Positions 23,896 to 31,852 of a DNA stretch of 46,798 nt are shown here, piece by piece. Each line of letters begins with the position of its first letter. The first letter of the stretch is position 1. Both the position numbers and the translations under genes were made by a program. The notes below the pieces were generated by a model, which did not search any database, was not told where the DNA came from, and worked only from the letters and a program-made list of their open reading frames with translations. Source of the stretch: Leptolyngbya cf. ectocarpi LEGE 11479. GTDB lineage: Bacteria > Cyanobacteriota > Cyanobacteriia > Phormidesmidales > Phormidesmidaceae. The stretch covers positions 1 to 46,798 of the forward strand of contig NZ_JADEXP010000008.1 of NCBI RefSeq assembly GCF_015207065.1. Direction: 5' to 3'.

Positions 23896-25572
23896 ATGCG
23901 ATACCTCATCACCAGTGCACTTCCCTATATCAACGGTATTAAACACTTGGGCAACCTGGTGGGGTCGATGTTGCCCGCCGATGTGTATGCTCGCTTCCTG
24001 CGTCAGGAAGGCGAAGAGGTTCTCTATATCTGTGCCACTGATGAGCATGGCACCCCCGCTGAAATCGCGGCCCTAGAAGCGGAGCTGGATGTGGCTGATT
24101 TTTGTACCCGCCAGTACCAGAAGCAAACGGATATTTACCAGCGCTTTGGTCTCTCCTTTGATTATTTTGGCCGCACGTCGGCACCGGAGAACCATGAGCT
24201 TACACAGCACTTTTATCGTCAGCTAGCAGAGCACGGGTTTATTGAAGAACGGGAAATTAGCCAGATCTATTCCCTAGACGATGAGCGCTTTTTGCCCGAC
24301 CGCTATGTTACTGGCACCTGCCCTAACTGTAGTTATGAAAAGGCCCGAGGCGATCAGTGTGAGAACTGTACTAAAGTGCTGTCCCCCACGGACTTGATTG
24401 ATCCTCGTTCTACCATTTCTGGCAGCACTAATTTAGAAGTGCGTAGTTCTAAGCATCTGTTTTTATTGCTGGATAAACTCAGCGACGAGGTGCGTACCTG
24501 GGTGGAGCAACAGACCCAGTGGCCAAAGCTAACTACATCCATTGCTTTTAAGTGGCTAGATGAAGGACTGCAGAGCCGAGGCATTACCCGCGACCTGAGC
24601 TGGGGGGTGCCGGTACCTGCCGAGGGCTTTGACGGCAAGGTGTTTTATGTGTGGTTTGATGCTCCCATTGGCTATGTGTCGGCCACTAAAGCCTGGGGCA
24701 ATGCTACGGGCAATGATTGGGAGAGCTGGTGGAAAGGCGGCGACAGCGTGCACTACACCCAGTTTATGGCCAAGGATAATCTGCCGTTCCATACGATCAT
24801 GTGGCCTGCGACGATTCTAGGCAGTCGCGAGCCGTGGAAAATGGCTGACTACATTAAAGGGTTTAACTGGCTCAACTACTACGGGGGTAAGTTTTCCACC
24901 AGTTCGAAACGGGGCGTATTTTTGGACCAGGCCCTGGAGATAGCCCCAGCGGACTACTGGCGCTATATGCTGATGGCCAGTGCGCCGGAATCGTCCGACT
25001 CTGCCTTTACCTGGGAACAGTTTCAGAATCGGGTAAATAAAGAGCTGGCGGACAACCTGGGCAACTTTGTCAACCGCATTCTCAAATTTACGGCGTCTAA
25101 GTTTAGTAAGGAACTTCCGGCAGGCGGCACCCCTGGCGCAGCTGAAGCTGAGCTAGAAGCCACCTGCAAAGACCTGGTGGAAAAACTGCGGGGACATCTG
25201 CGCCAGCAGGAATTCCGGCGGGCCACCGAAACGTTAAATGCACTTTGGACGGCGGGCAATCAATATATTGATGTGCGAGCACCCTGGGCGCTATTCAAGA
25301 CAGATAAAGATGACGCTGCTGTGGTGATTCGCACCTGTGTTAATTTGATTCGGCTGTATGCGATCGCAAGTGCCCCCTTCATTCCCCATACCGCCGAAGC
25401 CCTCTACGATGCGCTGCAGCTGACTGATGCAGAGCGTAACAGCACCATGGCCGCCGCCACGGACTTGACTATTCTGACGGCAGGTCGAGCTTTTGAAGTG
25501 CCTGCTCCCCTATTCCAGAAGCTCGACGATGATCGAGTCGCTGAATTAAAAGCTCAGTACGGAGGTGAATAA
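23896..25572 (+). CDS. metG: Methionyl-tRNA synthetase
   Basis: A 558-residue class I enzyme that charges tRNA-Met. It has the HIGH-like HLGN (17-20), a CP-domain zinc knuckle with Cys142, Cys145, Cys155 and Cys158, the YVWFDAPIGY block, and a KMSKS equivalent KFSTSSKRG (332-340). The anticodon-binding helical domain follows (about 365-545), and there is no C-terminal tRNA-binding EMAP domain. As I recall it, the common cyanobacterial MetRS starts with a TTPLYYVND-type motif and lacks this form; this sequence is closer to the proteobacterial/alphaproteobacterial style. The ABC substrate-binding gene starts six bases after its stop codon, so both are probably in one transcript. Confidence 0.95.
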   Translation: MRYLITSALPYINGIKHLGNLVGSMLPADVYARFLRQEGEEVLYICATDEHGTPAEIAALEAELDVADFCTRQYQKQTDIYQRFGLSFDYFGRTSAPENHELTQHFYRQLAEHGFIEEREISQIYSLDDERFLPDRYVTGTCPNCSYEKARGDQCENCTKVLSPTDLIDPRSTISGSTNLEVRSSKHLFLLLDKLSDEVRTWVEQQTQWPKLTTSIAFKWLDEGLQSRGITRDLSWGVPVPAEGFDGKVFYVWFDAPIGYVSATKAWGNATGNDWESWWKGGDSVHYTQFMAKDNLPFHTIMWPATILGSREPWKMADYIKGFNWLNYYGGKFSTSSKRGVFLDQALEIAPADYWRYMLMASAPESSDSAFTWEQFQNRVNKELADNLGNFVNRILKFTASKFSKELPAGGTPGAAEAELEATCKDLVEKLRGHLRQQEFRRATETLNALWTAGNQYIDVRAPWALFKTDKDDAAVVIRTCVNLIRLYAIASAPFIPHTAEALYDALQLTDAERNSTMAAATDLTILTAGRAFEVPAPLFQKLDDDRVAELKAQYGGE

Positions 25573-25577
25573 CACCA

Positions 25578-26624
25578 GTGCAATCCTCATTTCAGACCCA
25601 CACCCGCTTTTTAGCTAAAACCCTGATTGCTCCTGTCTTGCTATCAGCCACTCTGCTAGGCTGCGGCCCTGGCGATACCGATGTTGCCAGGGATGAATAC
25701 GGCGATCCCATTGCTGCCGACGCACCTGCCGATGCACCCTATGTAGCCGTTACTCAAATTGTCGAGCACCCGGCCCTGGACGCGGTGCGTGATGGCCTCC
25801 AAGACAAGCTTAAGGAAGAAGGCTACGAGGCCGATAGCACCCTGAAGTGGGAGTGGGAAAGTGCCCAGGGTCAGCCCGCCAATGCGGCACAAATTGCCCA
25901 AAAGTTTGTGGGAGATAGCCCGGATCTGATTGTGGCCATCGCCACGCCGTCTGCCCAGGCGGTGGTAGGCAGCACTGACACCATTCCGGTGGTGTTTTCT
26001 GCGGTGACTGACCCGGTGTCGGCTGAATTAGTCCCTAGCCTGGAGGCTTCTGGGGGCATGGTTACCGGCGTTAGCGATCTGTCCCCCATTGATGAGCATC
26101 TGGCGTTGATTGCTGATATTGACCCCGATGCCAAGTCCGTTGGGGTGATTTACAACGCTGGAGAATCCAACTCCGTCAGCCTGGTGGAACTGCTCAATAC
26201 CGAAGCCGAGGCTCAGGGATTCACCATTACCGAAGCAACGGTTTCCAGCTCTGCCGATGTGGCCACGGCAGCGCAAAGCTTAGTGGGTAAGGTGGATGCT
26301 ATTTATATTCCCACGGATAATACAGTGGTCTCGGCCCTGGAGTCGGTGATCCAGGTGGGCAATGAGAATCAGCTGCCGGTATTTGCCGGTGATACGGATT
26401 CGGTGGAGCGAGGTGCGATCGCAACCGCCAGCTTTGACTACTACGAAGTCGGTCGCCAAACCGGTGATATCGTCGCCCGCATTCTCGGTGGCGAGGCCCC
26501 CGGTGATATCCCGGTGGAACTGGCCAAAACCGTGGACCTAGCCGTCAATCTAGCTGCCGCTGAAGCTATGGGTGTCACCATTCCAGATGTCATCAAAGAC
26601 AGCGCTGACCAAGTATTTGAATAA
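25578..26624 (+). CDS. ABC transporter substrate-binding lipoprotein (TrpX-like, COG2984)
   Basis: A 348-residue periplasmic binding protein with a lipobox ending LLGC (Cys at about 29) and a PF04392-type fold: YVAVTQIVEHPALDAVRDGL, then DLIVAIATPSAQAVV, IPVVFSAVTDPV, KSVGVIYNAGESNS, DAIYIPTDNTVVSAL and LPVFAGDTDSVERGAIA. In Firmicutes such proteins (TrpX) belong to aromatic amino acid importers with permease and ATPase subunits like those further on. Here the cognate permease (27423) and ATPase (28305) are separated from it by an opposite-strand gene. GTG 25578 is preceded by GGAGG, 12 bases away. Substrate is inferred as an amino acid or similar small molecule. Confidence 0.88.
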   Translation: MQSSFQTHTRFLAKTLIAPVLLSATLLGCGPGDTDVARDEYGDPIAADAPADAPYVAVTQIVEHPALDAVRDGLQDKLKEEGYEADSTLKWEWESAQGQPANAAQIAQKFVGDSPDLIVAIATPSAQAVVGSTDTIPVVFSAVTDPVSAELVPSLEASGGMVTGVSDLSPIDEHLALIADIDPDAKSVGVIYNAGESNSVSLVELLNTEAEAQGFTITEATVSSSADVATAAQSLVGKVDAIYIPTDNTVVSALESVIQVGNENQLPVFAGDTDSVERGAIATASFDYYEVGRQTGDIVARILGGEAPGDIPVELAKTVDLAVNLAAAEAMGVTIPDVIKDSADQVFE

Positions 26625-26630
26625 TTCATT

Positions 26631-27236
26631 TCAGCTCGACGGTCCCACAATTCCCAATAAAATTCCCAACACGGTCTCCACTGGCGGCACTGCGTAGTCA
26701 GCCAGATCAATCTCAACTGTCTGACCCGATAATTTCAGAAAACGCCAGAGGCTGCCGGTCGTTACCGCCCCATATATAGCTGGAATCGGGCGGTCATGGG
26801 CCTGATTAAACCGCTGAGCTGCCACTAGCTCAGCAATGCACTGACCCAGACCGGGGTTCAGATCTTCCTTTTTGGCCTCAACAATCATCACGGCTGGGGC
26901 TTCAATTAAAAGCTGCTCCTGGGACTGGCTCAGCAAAAAGTCACAGATACCGTTGAGGCCAACAGACGCATCCACGGTAAAGTCGGTCCCTGAGAACAAA
27001 CTAACCCGGCGCTGTAACCGTTCACGCACTTCCACCAAAATAGGGCTAATCAATAGCTCAGACCTGGCTTTCTCTGTCCCTACGGCGATAGCCATGGCCA
27101 AGTTCCGAGCCAGTGTTTGCTGCAAGTAGTCACTGGGCTGTACGGGGGCAAATCCAGTCAAAAATGAGCCAGTCTCCACTAGCTTGAGAGAAAAAGTATC
27201 CTTGACCTTGCGCAGGGTGAAGTCACTGTAGGCCAT
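26631..27236 (-). CDS. Restriction-endonuclease-fold protein inside the ABC locus
   Basis: A 201-residue soluble protein on the strand opposite to the ABC transporter genes. The central part shows a PD-(D/E)xK-like core: GICDFLLS for the Asp strand and VMIVEAKKEDL for the E-x-K strand, followed by a helix with a conserved Gln (LGQCIAELVAAQRF). Similar small cyanobacterial proteins exist. Its actual role is unknown; it could be a nuclease or a nucleic-acid-binding relative. Its stop lies six bases from the end of the substrate-binding gene. It separates that gene from its permease, so it is probably a later insertion or rearrangement. Confidence 0.7.
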   Translation of the reverse strand: MAYSDFTLRKVKDTFSLKLVETGSFLTGFAPVQPSDYLQQTLARNLAMAIAVGTEKARSELLISPILVEVRERLQRRVSLFSGTDFTVDASVGLNGICDFLLSQSQEQLLIEAPAVMIVEAKKEDLNPGLGQCIAELVAAQRFNQAHDRPIPAIYGAVTTGSLWRFLKLSGQTVEIDLADYAVPPVETVLGILLGIVGPSS

Positions 27237-27340
27237 GTCACGATATCGTTTAGAACCCTATTCGTTATTTGTAGCTTGGCGCACATAGTTCACAACATAG
27301 GTGATCGCTGAAAGCTCTAGATAGCAGCAGCTATGTGCGC

Positions 27341-27372
27341 AGCAAACTGCTGAATGTATTCAGCAGTTTGCT
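27341..27372. promoter_or_regulatory. Inverted repeat in the leader of the ABC permease
   Basis: AGCAAACTGCTGAAT (27341-27355) pairs perfectly with ATTCAGCAGTTTGCT (27358-27372). It sits about 50 bases before the permease start in the divergent gap and could be an operator or an attenuator hairpin. Confidence 0.45.
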
Positions 27373-27422
27373 ATACATAAGGCTAGCCCATCGCTGTTCC
27401 GCCAACGCCCCCTTCAACGCCC

Positions 27423-28295
27423 ATGTCCTTTGTTGCCTTTCTTGGGGCCATTGAAACCGGTCTGCTCTACGGCTTTCTCAGCCTGGGGGTGTACCTGTCC
27501 TTTCGGGTGCTCAAGTTTCCCGACCTGACCGTAGACGGCAGTTTTCCCCTGGGGGCCGCTGTCGTTGCCACCCTGATTACCCAAGGAGTCAATCCTTGGC
27601 TGGCCACTGCTATCTCTATGGTAGCTGGGGCCTTAGCCGGTCTGTGTACGGCCATTCTGAGCGTGCGGTTTAATATCCTCAACTTGCTGGCCAGCATTCT
27701 CACCATGATTGCGCTGTACTCCATCAATCTGCGCATCATGGGGCGACCCAATGTGCCGCTGCTAAATCAGCCCACCCTGTTTGATGGTCTCGAGACCGTG
27801 GCCCCCATTTGGGTGATTTTGCTGGTGGGGCTGGGACTGACCAAACTGGCCATGGACTTTTTCCTCACCTCGGAGTTGGGGCTGGCTATGCGGGCCACCG
27901 GTATGAATCCGGTGATGGCCAGTGCCCAAGGCATTTATACCGACCGCCTGATCTTGCTAGGGATGGCCCTGAGCAACGCCCTGGCGGCCCTATCGGGAGC
28001 GCTATTCGCCCAGGTCAATGGCTTTGCCGATGTGGCCCTGGGGGTGGGGACCGTGGTAATTGGCCTAGCCACGGTGATTTTGGGTGAGGCGATTTTCCCC
28101 AGCCGCACTGTTCGCTGGGCCACCCTGGCTGTGATTGCTGGCTGCTTGCTCTATCGCCTGGTGATTGCCATGGCCCTAAATGCTGATTTTCTAGGATTGC
28201 AGGCCCAGGATCTAAACTTGGTGACGGCTGTAATTGTGGTGCTGGCGCTGGTGGTGCCCCAGGCCAGTGTGCTGACAAAATTTAAGCGACAGTGA
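27423..28295 (+). CDS. ABC transporter permease (TrpY-like, COG4120)
   Basis: A 290-residue integral membrane protein of the branched-chain-type (BPD_transp_2) permease class, with about eight or nine helices. Typical pieces are LKFPDLTVDGSFPLGAA near residue 40, the loop LGLAMRATGMNPVMASAQGI that contacts the ATPase, and ALSGALFAQVNGFADVALGVGT. It partners the ATPase at 28305, which starts ten bases after its stop, and presumably the binding protein at 25578. Together they form a three-part importer. Confidence 0.9.
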   Translation: MSFVAFLGAIETGLLYGFLSLGVYLSFRVLKFPDLTVDGSFPLGAAVVATLITQGVNPWLATAISMVAGALAGLCTAILSVRFNILNLLASILTMIALYSINLRIMGRPNVPLLNQPTLFDGLETVAPIWVILLVGLGLTKLAMDFFLTSELGLAMRATGMNPVMASAQGIYTDRLILLGMALSNALAALSGALFAQVNGFADVALGVGTVVIGLATVILGEAIFPSRTVRWATLAVIAGCLLYRLVIAMALNADFLGLQAQDLNLVTAVIVVLALVVPQASVLTKFKRQ

Positions 28296-28304
28296 TTTTC
28301 CTCG

Positions 28305-29090
28305 ATGATCTCTCTTTCTGACATTCACGTGACCTTTAACCCCGGTACGCCCCTGGCTAAACCAGCGCTGCTGGGTGTGAATTTGGACATTACTGCTGGG
28401 GAGTTTATCACCGTCATTGGCAGCAACGGCGCGGGCAAATCCACCCTACTGAACAGCATTAGCGGTGATATTTTATGTGACCGGGGACGGATTACGGTGG
28501 GGACACAAGACGTCACCTCCTGGCCGACGGCGCGGCGGGCTCCTTTAGTATCGCGGGTGTTTCAAAATCCGCTGGCGGGCTCCTGTGCTGACCTGACCAT
28601 TGAGGAAAATTTGGTTTTAGCCCGGCGGCGCGGCCAGCTGCGAGGACTGCGACCGGCCCTCAACAATCGATTGCGGGATCAGTTTCGGGCTAGGCTGGCC
28701 AGCCTGCAGCTGGGTTTGGAGGATCGACTTTGCGATCGCATCGGTCTCCTTTCCGGTGGTCAACGCCAGGCCCTCAGTTTGGTCATGGCCACCCTAGCCC
28801 CGGCTAAAATTCTGCTGCTGGACGAGCACACCGCCGCCTTAGACCCGAAAACAGCCCAATACATCATGCAGCTCACCGACCAGCTAGTAGCCGAGCATCG
28901 TCTAACCACCTTAATGGTCACCCATAGCATGCGCCAGGCATTAGCCGTGGGCAATCGTCTTTTGATGCTCCACGAAGGTCAGATCATAGTTGACGCCATC
29001 GGTTCAGAAAAAGCCACCCTGACCATCAATGATCTACTCAACCGATTTACAGGGGACGCCCTAAGTGACGATAGCCTGCTTCTGGGCTAA
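28305..29090 (+). CDS. ABC transporter ATP-binding protein (TrpZ-like, COG1101)
   Basis: A 261-residue ATPase. Walker A is GSNGAGKST (near 40), Q-loop in VFQNPLAG, signature LSGGQRQALSL, Walker B ILLLDEHTAALD and H-loop VTHSMRQAL. The DEHTAALD form, with His replacing the more common Pro, is typical of the COG1101 group. It is co-transcribed with the permease. The gene ends the transporter locus; about 175 bases later there is a pair of mutually exclusive small hairpins (29255-29285). Confidence 0.92.
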   Translation: MISLSDIHVTFNPGTPLAKPALLGVNLDITAGEFITVIGSNGAGKSTLLNSISGDILCDRGRITVGTQDVTSWPTARRAPLVSRVFQNPLAGSCADLTIEENLVLARRRGQLRGLRPALNNRLRDQFRARLASLQLGLEDRLCDRIGLLSGGQRQALSLVMATLAPAKILLLDEHTAALDPKTAQYIMQLTDQLVAEHRLTTLMVTHSMRQALAVGNRLLMLHEGQIIVDAIGSEKATLTINDLLNRFTGDALSDDSLLLG

Positions 29091-29665
29091 GGATTTCCAA
29101 GCATTACTCAATACCATGCATAAGCTGGCTTAAATGAACAGCCATTAACGGCTAAAAACGTCGCATAGTCCACAAAAATAGTCTTAGATCTCTAAAAAAA
29201 TACTTAATGTTTTCATTATAGTTTTGTCATGGTTGATGCAGCTAATCTCCCGTGAACCCAGTAATGTGGGTCACACTAACCCACAGCTATCAAGCCAAAT
29301 ACAAAAATACTCATTTAAGGTAAAAAATATTTCTAAGAAAAGTTACATTACTTAAAATTGTGATACGCTTGGTTCATAAGAACGCAGCATCACTACTCCA
29401 CAAGCAATTCGTGTAGTTTATCCCTGCTATCAGGATTCAGGGGCCTGGCTAGGTGACGGTGTTCGCTCAGTGCATATGGCGTCTCGTTTGTATGTATAGA
29501 GAAACATCCAAGCAACTAAAAACGACAGGTGTTTTAGGGTCTTACGAATTTGCTGCCTTTATGGGTCTTTACTAGATAGTCTTACACCTCCTTCGTGGTG
29601 TCTTCACTTCCTTTCGTTTTAAGGAATTATTTCTTTCTCTCTGTAGTTTGCGCTGTGTCATTTTT
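29091..29665. other. Long intergenic region before the sigma factor gene
   Basis: About 570 bases with no gene. It holds TGTGGGT/ACCCACA (29265-29285), which can also pair upstream with ACCCA (29256-29260), and AT-rich stretches around 29190-29340 that could hold promoters. A long leader is likely for the sigma factor, but I cannot fix a start site. Confidence 0.5.
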
Positions 29666-30622
29666 ATGAAAGCTTCTCAGACATCCAGCGACTTGGTTCG
29701 CACCTATCTTAAAGAAATTGGGCGAGTGCCACTTCTAACCCACGAACAAGAAGTAATTTATGGCAAGCAGGTACAGAAATTTGTTGCTCTCCAGGCTTGT
29801 CGTACTGCTCTGCAAGAGAGTCTAGACCGTGAACCCACTGTCCACGAGTGGGCTGAAGCCGCTGAGCTTTCTGAAGCTGAGCTAACTCAGGCGATTGACG
29901 CTGGCGAGCTAGCTAAGCGGCGGATGGTGGAAGCTAACCTGCGGTTGGTGGTATCGGTTGCCAAAAAATATATTAAGCGCAACGTCGATTTACTGGACCT
30001 GATTCAAGAGGGCACCATCGGCATGCAGCGCGGTGTGGAAAAATTTGACCCCCTCAAGGGCTATCGGTTTTCCACCTATGCCTACTGGTGGATTCGTCAA
30101 GCGATTACCCGAGCCATTGCGGAGAAGAGCCGCACCATTCGTTTACCGATTCACATTACCGAAAAACTCAACAAAATTAAAAAGGCGCAGCGACAGCTCT
30201 CTCAAAAGCTGGGACGTGCCGCCACCGTGGCTGAGCTGGCAGAAGAGGTCAAGCTAACGTCTAAACAAGTTAGGGATTATTTAGAAAAATCGCGGACGCC
30301 CCTGTCCTTGGATTTACGCATTGGTGATAACCAGGATACGAACCTGGGCGATCTGCTAGAAGATCCCGGTGAATCGCCTGAGGCCTATGCCACTCAGTCC
30401 CTGTTGCGCAAAGATCTTGACCGTTTAATGGCGGAACTGACTCCCCAGCAGCAGCGGGTGCTGAATCTTCGGTTTGGTTTGGATGATGGCAAACACATGA
30501 CCCTGGCAAAAATTGGCGAGATGCTCAGCATCAGTCGTGAGCGCGTACGTCAAATTGAGCGTGAGGCGCTGACTCGACTGCGTAAACGTCAGGCCGATAT
30601 GCGTGAGTATCTGGCTAGTTAG
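29666..30622 (+). CDS. Group 2 sigma-70 factor (SigA-like)
   Basis: 318 residues, a complete region 1.2-4.2 sigma factor without the long acidic region 1.1. Landmarks are [19 protein letters not shown] (1.2), [29 protein letters not shown] (2.1-2.2), [17 protein letters not shown] (2.3-2.4), [21 protein letters not shown] (3) and [31 protein letters not shown] (4.2). Such non-essential factors (SigB-SigE) in cyanobacteria control stress, dark and nitrogen responses; I would not assign a letter with confidence. ATG 29666 is preferred to TTG 29648. A clear terminator ends it. Confidence 0.93.
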   Translation: MKASQTSSDLVRTYLKEIGRVPLLTHEQEVIYGKQVQKFVALQACRTALQESLDREPTVHEWAEAAELSEAELTQAIDAGELAKRRMVEANLRLVVSVAKKYIKRNVDLLDLIQEGTIGMQRGVEKFDPLKGYRFSTYAYWWIRQAITRAIAEKSRTIRLPIHITEKLNKIKKAQRQLSQKLGRAATVAELAEEVKLTSKQVRDYLEKSRTPLSLDLRIGDNQDTNLGDLLEDPGESPEAYATQSLLRKDLDRLMAELTPQQQRVLNLRFGLDDGKHMTLAKIGEMLSISRERVRQIEREALTRLRKRQADMREYLAS

Positions 30623-30665
30623 AAGCCGGTTAAGGTCATGGGGTACGCTTAAAATTTGACTATCG

Positions 30666-30695
30666 AAGGATGCGCTGACAACGCATCCTTTGTTT
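30666..30695 (+). terminator. Intrinsic terminator after the sigma factor gene
   Basis: AAGGATGCG (30666-30674) pairs with CGCATCCTT (30682-30690), loop CTGACAA, followed by TGTTTTT. It lies within the in-frame extension of the next ORF from 30656, which rules out that early start. Confidence 0.9.
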
Positions 30696-30784
30696 TTATG
30701 GTGTTTGGGCGCGCCGACAAATGTACAGGCAAGCTCACAGCAGGCATGGAGACTATAGCAGCAGAGACTATGACAAAAGAGAAC

Positions 30785-31759
30785 ATGGCTGAATCATCAC
30801 CGTTCGCAGAACATCCCATGGTGAAGCTCATACCCAACGGTCCTGAGATTTCTCCCCTGGGGGTGGGTACCTGGTCCTGGGGAGATTCTTTATTTTGGCA
30901 GTATGGCAAGGGCTATGGGGCCAATGAGGTGCAGCAAGCATTTGAGGCATCCCTAGCCGCTGGTGTTACCTTCTTTGATACGGCGGAGGTGTATGGCTTC
31001 GGAAAGTCTGAAGAGCTGTTGGGACAGTTTATTCAACAGTCAGCCTCTCCGGTGGTAGTAGCAACCAAGTATTTTCCCTTACCCTGGCGATTTTCAGCCC
31101 AGGCCGTAGCCGATGCCCTGACGGCTAGCTTGAAGCGCTTACAGCTGCCAACGGTGGCGCTCTATCAAATTCACTGGCCTTTCGATTTTCTGCTAGGGCA
31201 AAAGTCACTGCTAAATGCCCTAGCAGATGAGGTTAAACAGGGACGGATTCAGTCAATCGGGGTGAGCAATTACTCGGCTAGTCAGATGCACAAGGCCCAC
31301 AGTTACCTGGCCGAGCGAGGCATTCCCTTGGCGGTTAACCAGGTACAGTATTCGCTTTTGCACCGGCAAATTGAGTCCAATGGTGTGTTTAGTGCCGCTA
31401 AAGATCTGGGGGTAACAATCTTGGCCTATAGTCCGCTAGCGCAGGGGCTGGTCACGGGTAAGTATACGGTGGCGACCTATCAACCTCCCACCGGGGCACG
31501 CCGGATTGATCCGCGTTTTAGTAAGGAGGGTCTGCGCAAAATTGAACCCGTGATTGCGGTGCTCAAAGACGTGGGCCAGCGCTATGACAAAACACCGGCT
31601 CAAGTTGCCCTTAACTGGCTGATAGGTCAAGGAAATGTGGTGCCCATCCCAGGGGCAAAAAATGCGCAACAGGCGCAGCAAAATGCTGGAGCCCTGGGAT
31701 GGACCATGACGCTAGAAGAGCGAGAAAAGATTAGTGGGGTGAGTGCTCCCTGGCTGTAA
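30785..31759 (+). CDS. Aldo/keto reductase
   Basis: 324 residues, an (alpha/beta)8 NADPH-dependent oxidoreductase. Catalytic tetrad positions are visible: Asp in FFDTAEVYG with the Tyr, Lys in VATKYFP, and His in YQIHWPFD. The SNYSASQMHKA, VNQVQYSLLHR and YSPLAQGLVTGKY blocks are typical, as is the PIPGAKNAQQAQQN cofactor loop. It resembles the plastid AKR of the At1g06690 type. ATG 30785 is preceded by AAGAGA; ATG 30770 is an alternative. The substrate is unknown. It converges on the sensor kinase with a REP-like hairpin between. Confidence 0.9.
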   Translation: MAESSPFAEHPMVKLIPNGPEISPLGVGTWSWGDSLFWQYGKGYGANEVQQAFEASLAAGVTFFDTAEVYGFGKSEELLGQFIQQSASPVVVATKYFPLPWRFSAQAVADALTASLKRLQLPTVALYQIHWPFDFLLGQKSLLNALADEVKQGRIQSIGVSNYSASQMHKAHSYLAERGIPLAVNQVQYSLLHRQIESNGVFSAAKDLGVTILAYSPLAQGLVTGKYTVATYQPPTGARRIDPRFSKEGLRKIEPVIAVLKDVGQRYDKTPAQVALNWLIGQGNVVPIPGAKNAQQAQQNAGALGWTMTLEEREKISGVSAPWL

Positions 31760-31794
31760 ATGCTCTGCTGGTTGGGCAATCCCTCTTCCAGCTT

Positions 31795-31820
31795 CGAGAG
31801 TTGAGCGGAGTCGAAACTCG
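31795..31820. repeat. REP-like hairpin (third TTGAGCGGAGTCGAAA copy)
   Basis: CGAG-A-GTT and AAACTCG close a hairpin around GAGCGGAGTCG, the same core as at 21067-21082. It sits between the convergent reductase and kinase genes and may help end both transcripts. Confidence 0.65.
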
Positions 31821-31852
31821 ATCTACGGGTATTTCATGTTCGAGCCAGCCTC

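Noticed and set aside
30656-30784. Early start of the aldo/keto reductase
   Set aside because: It contains the sigma factor terminator; the protein homology begins after ATG 30785.
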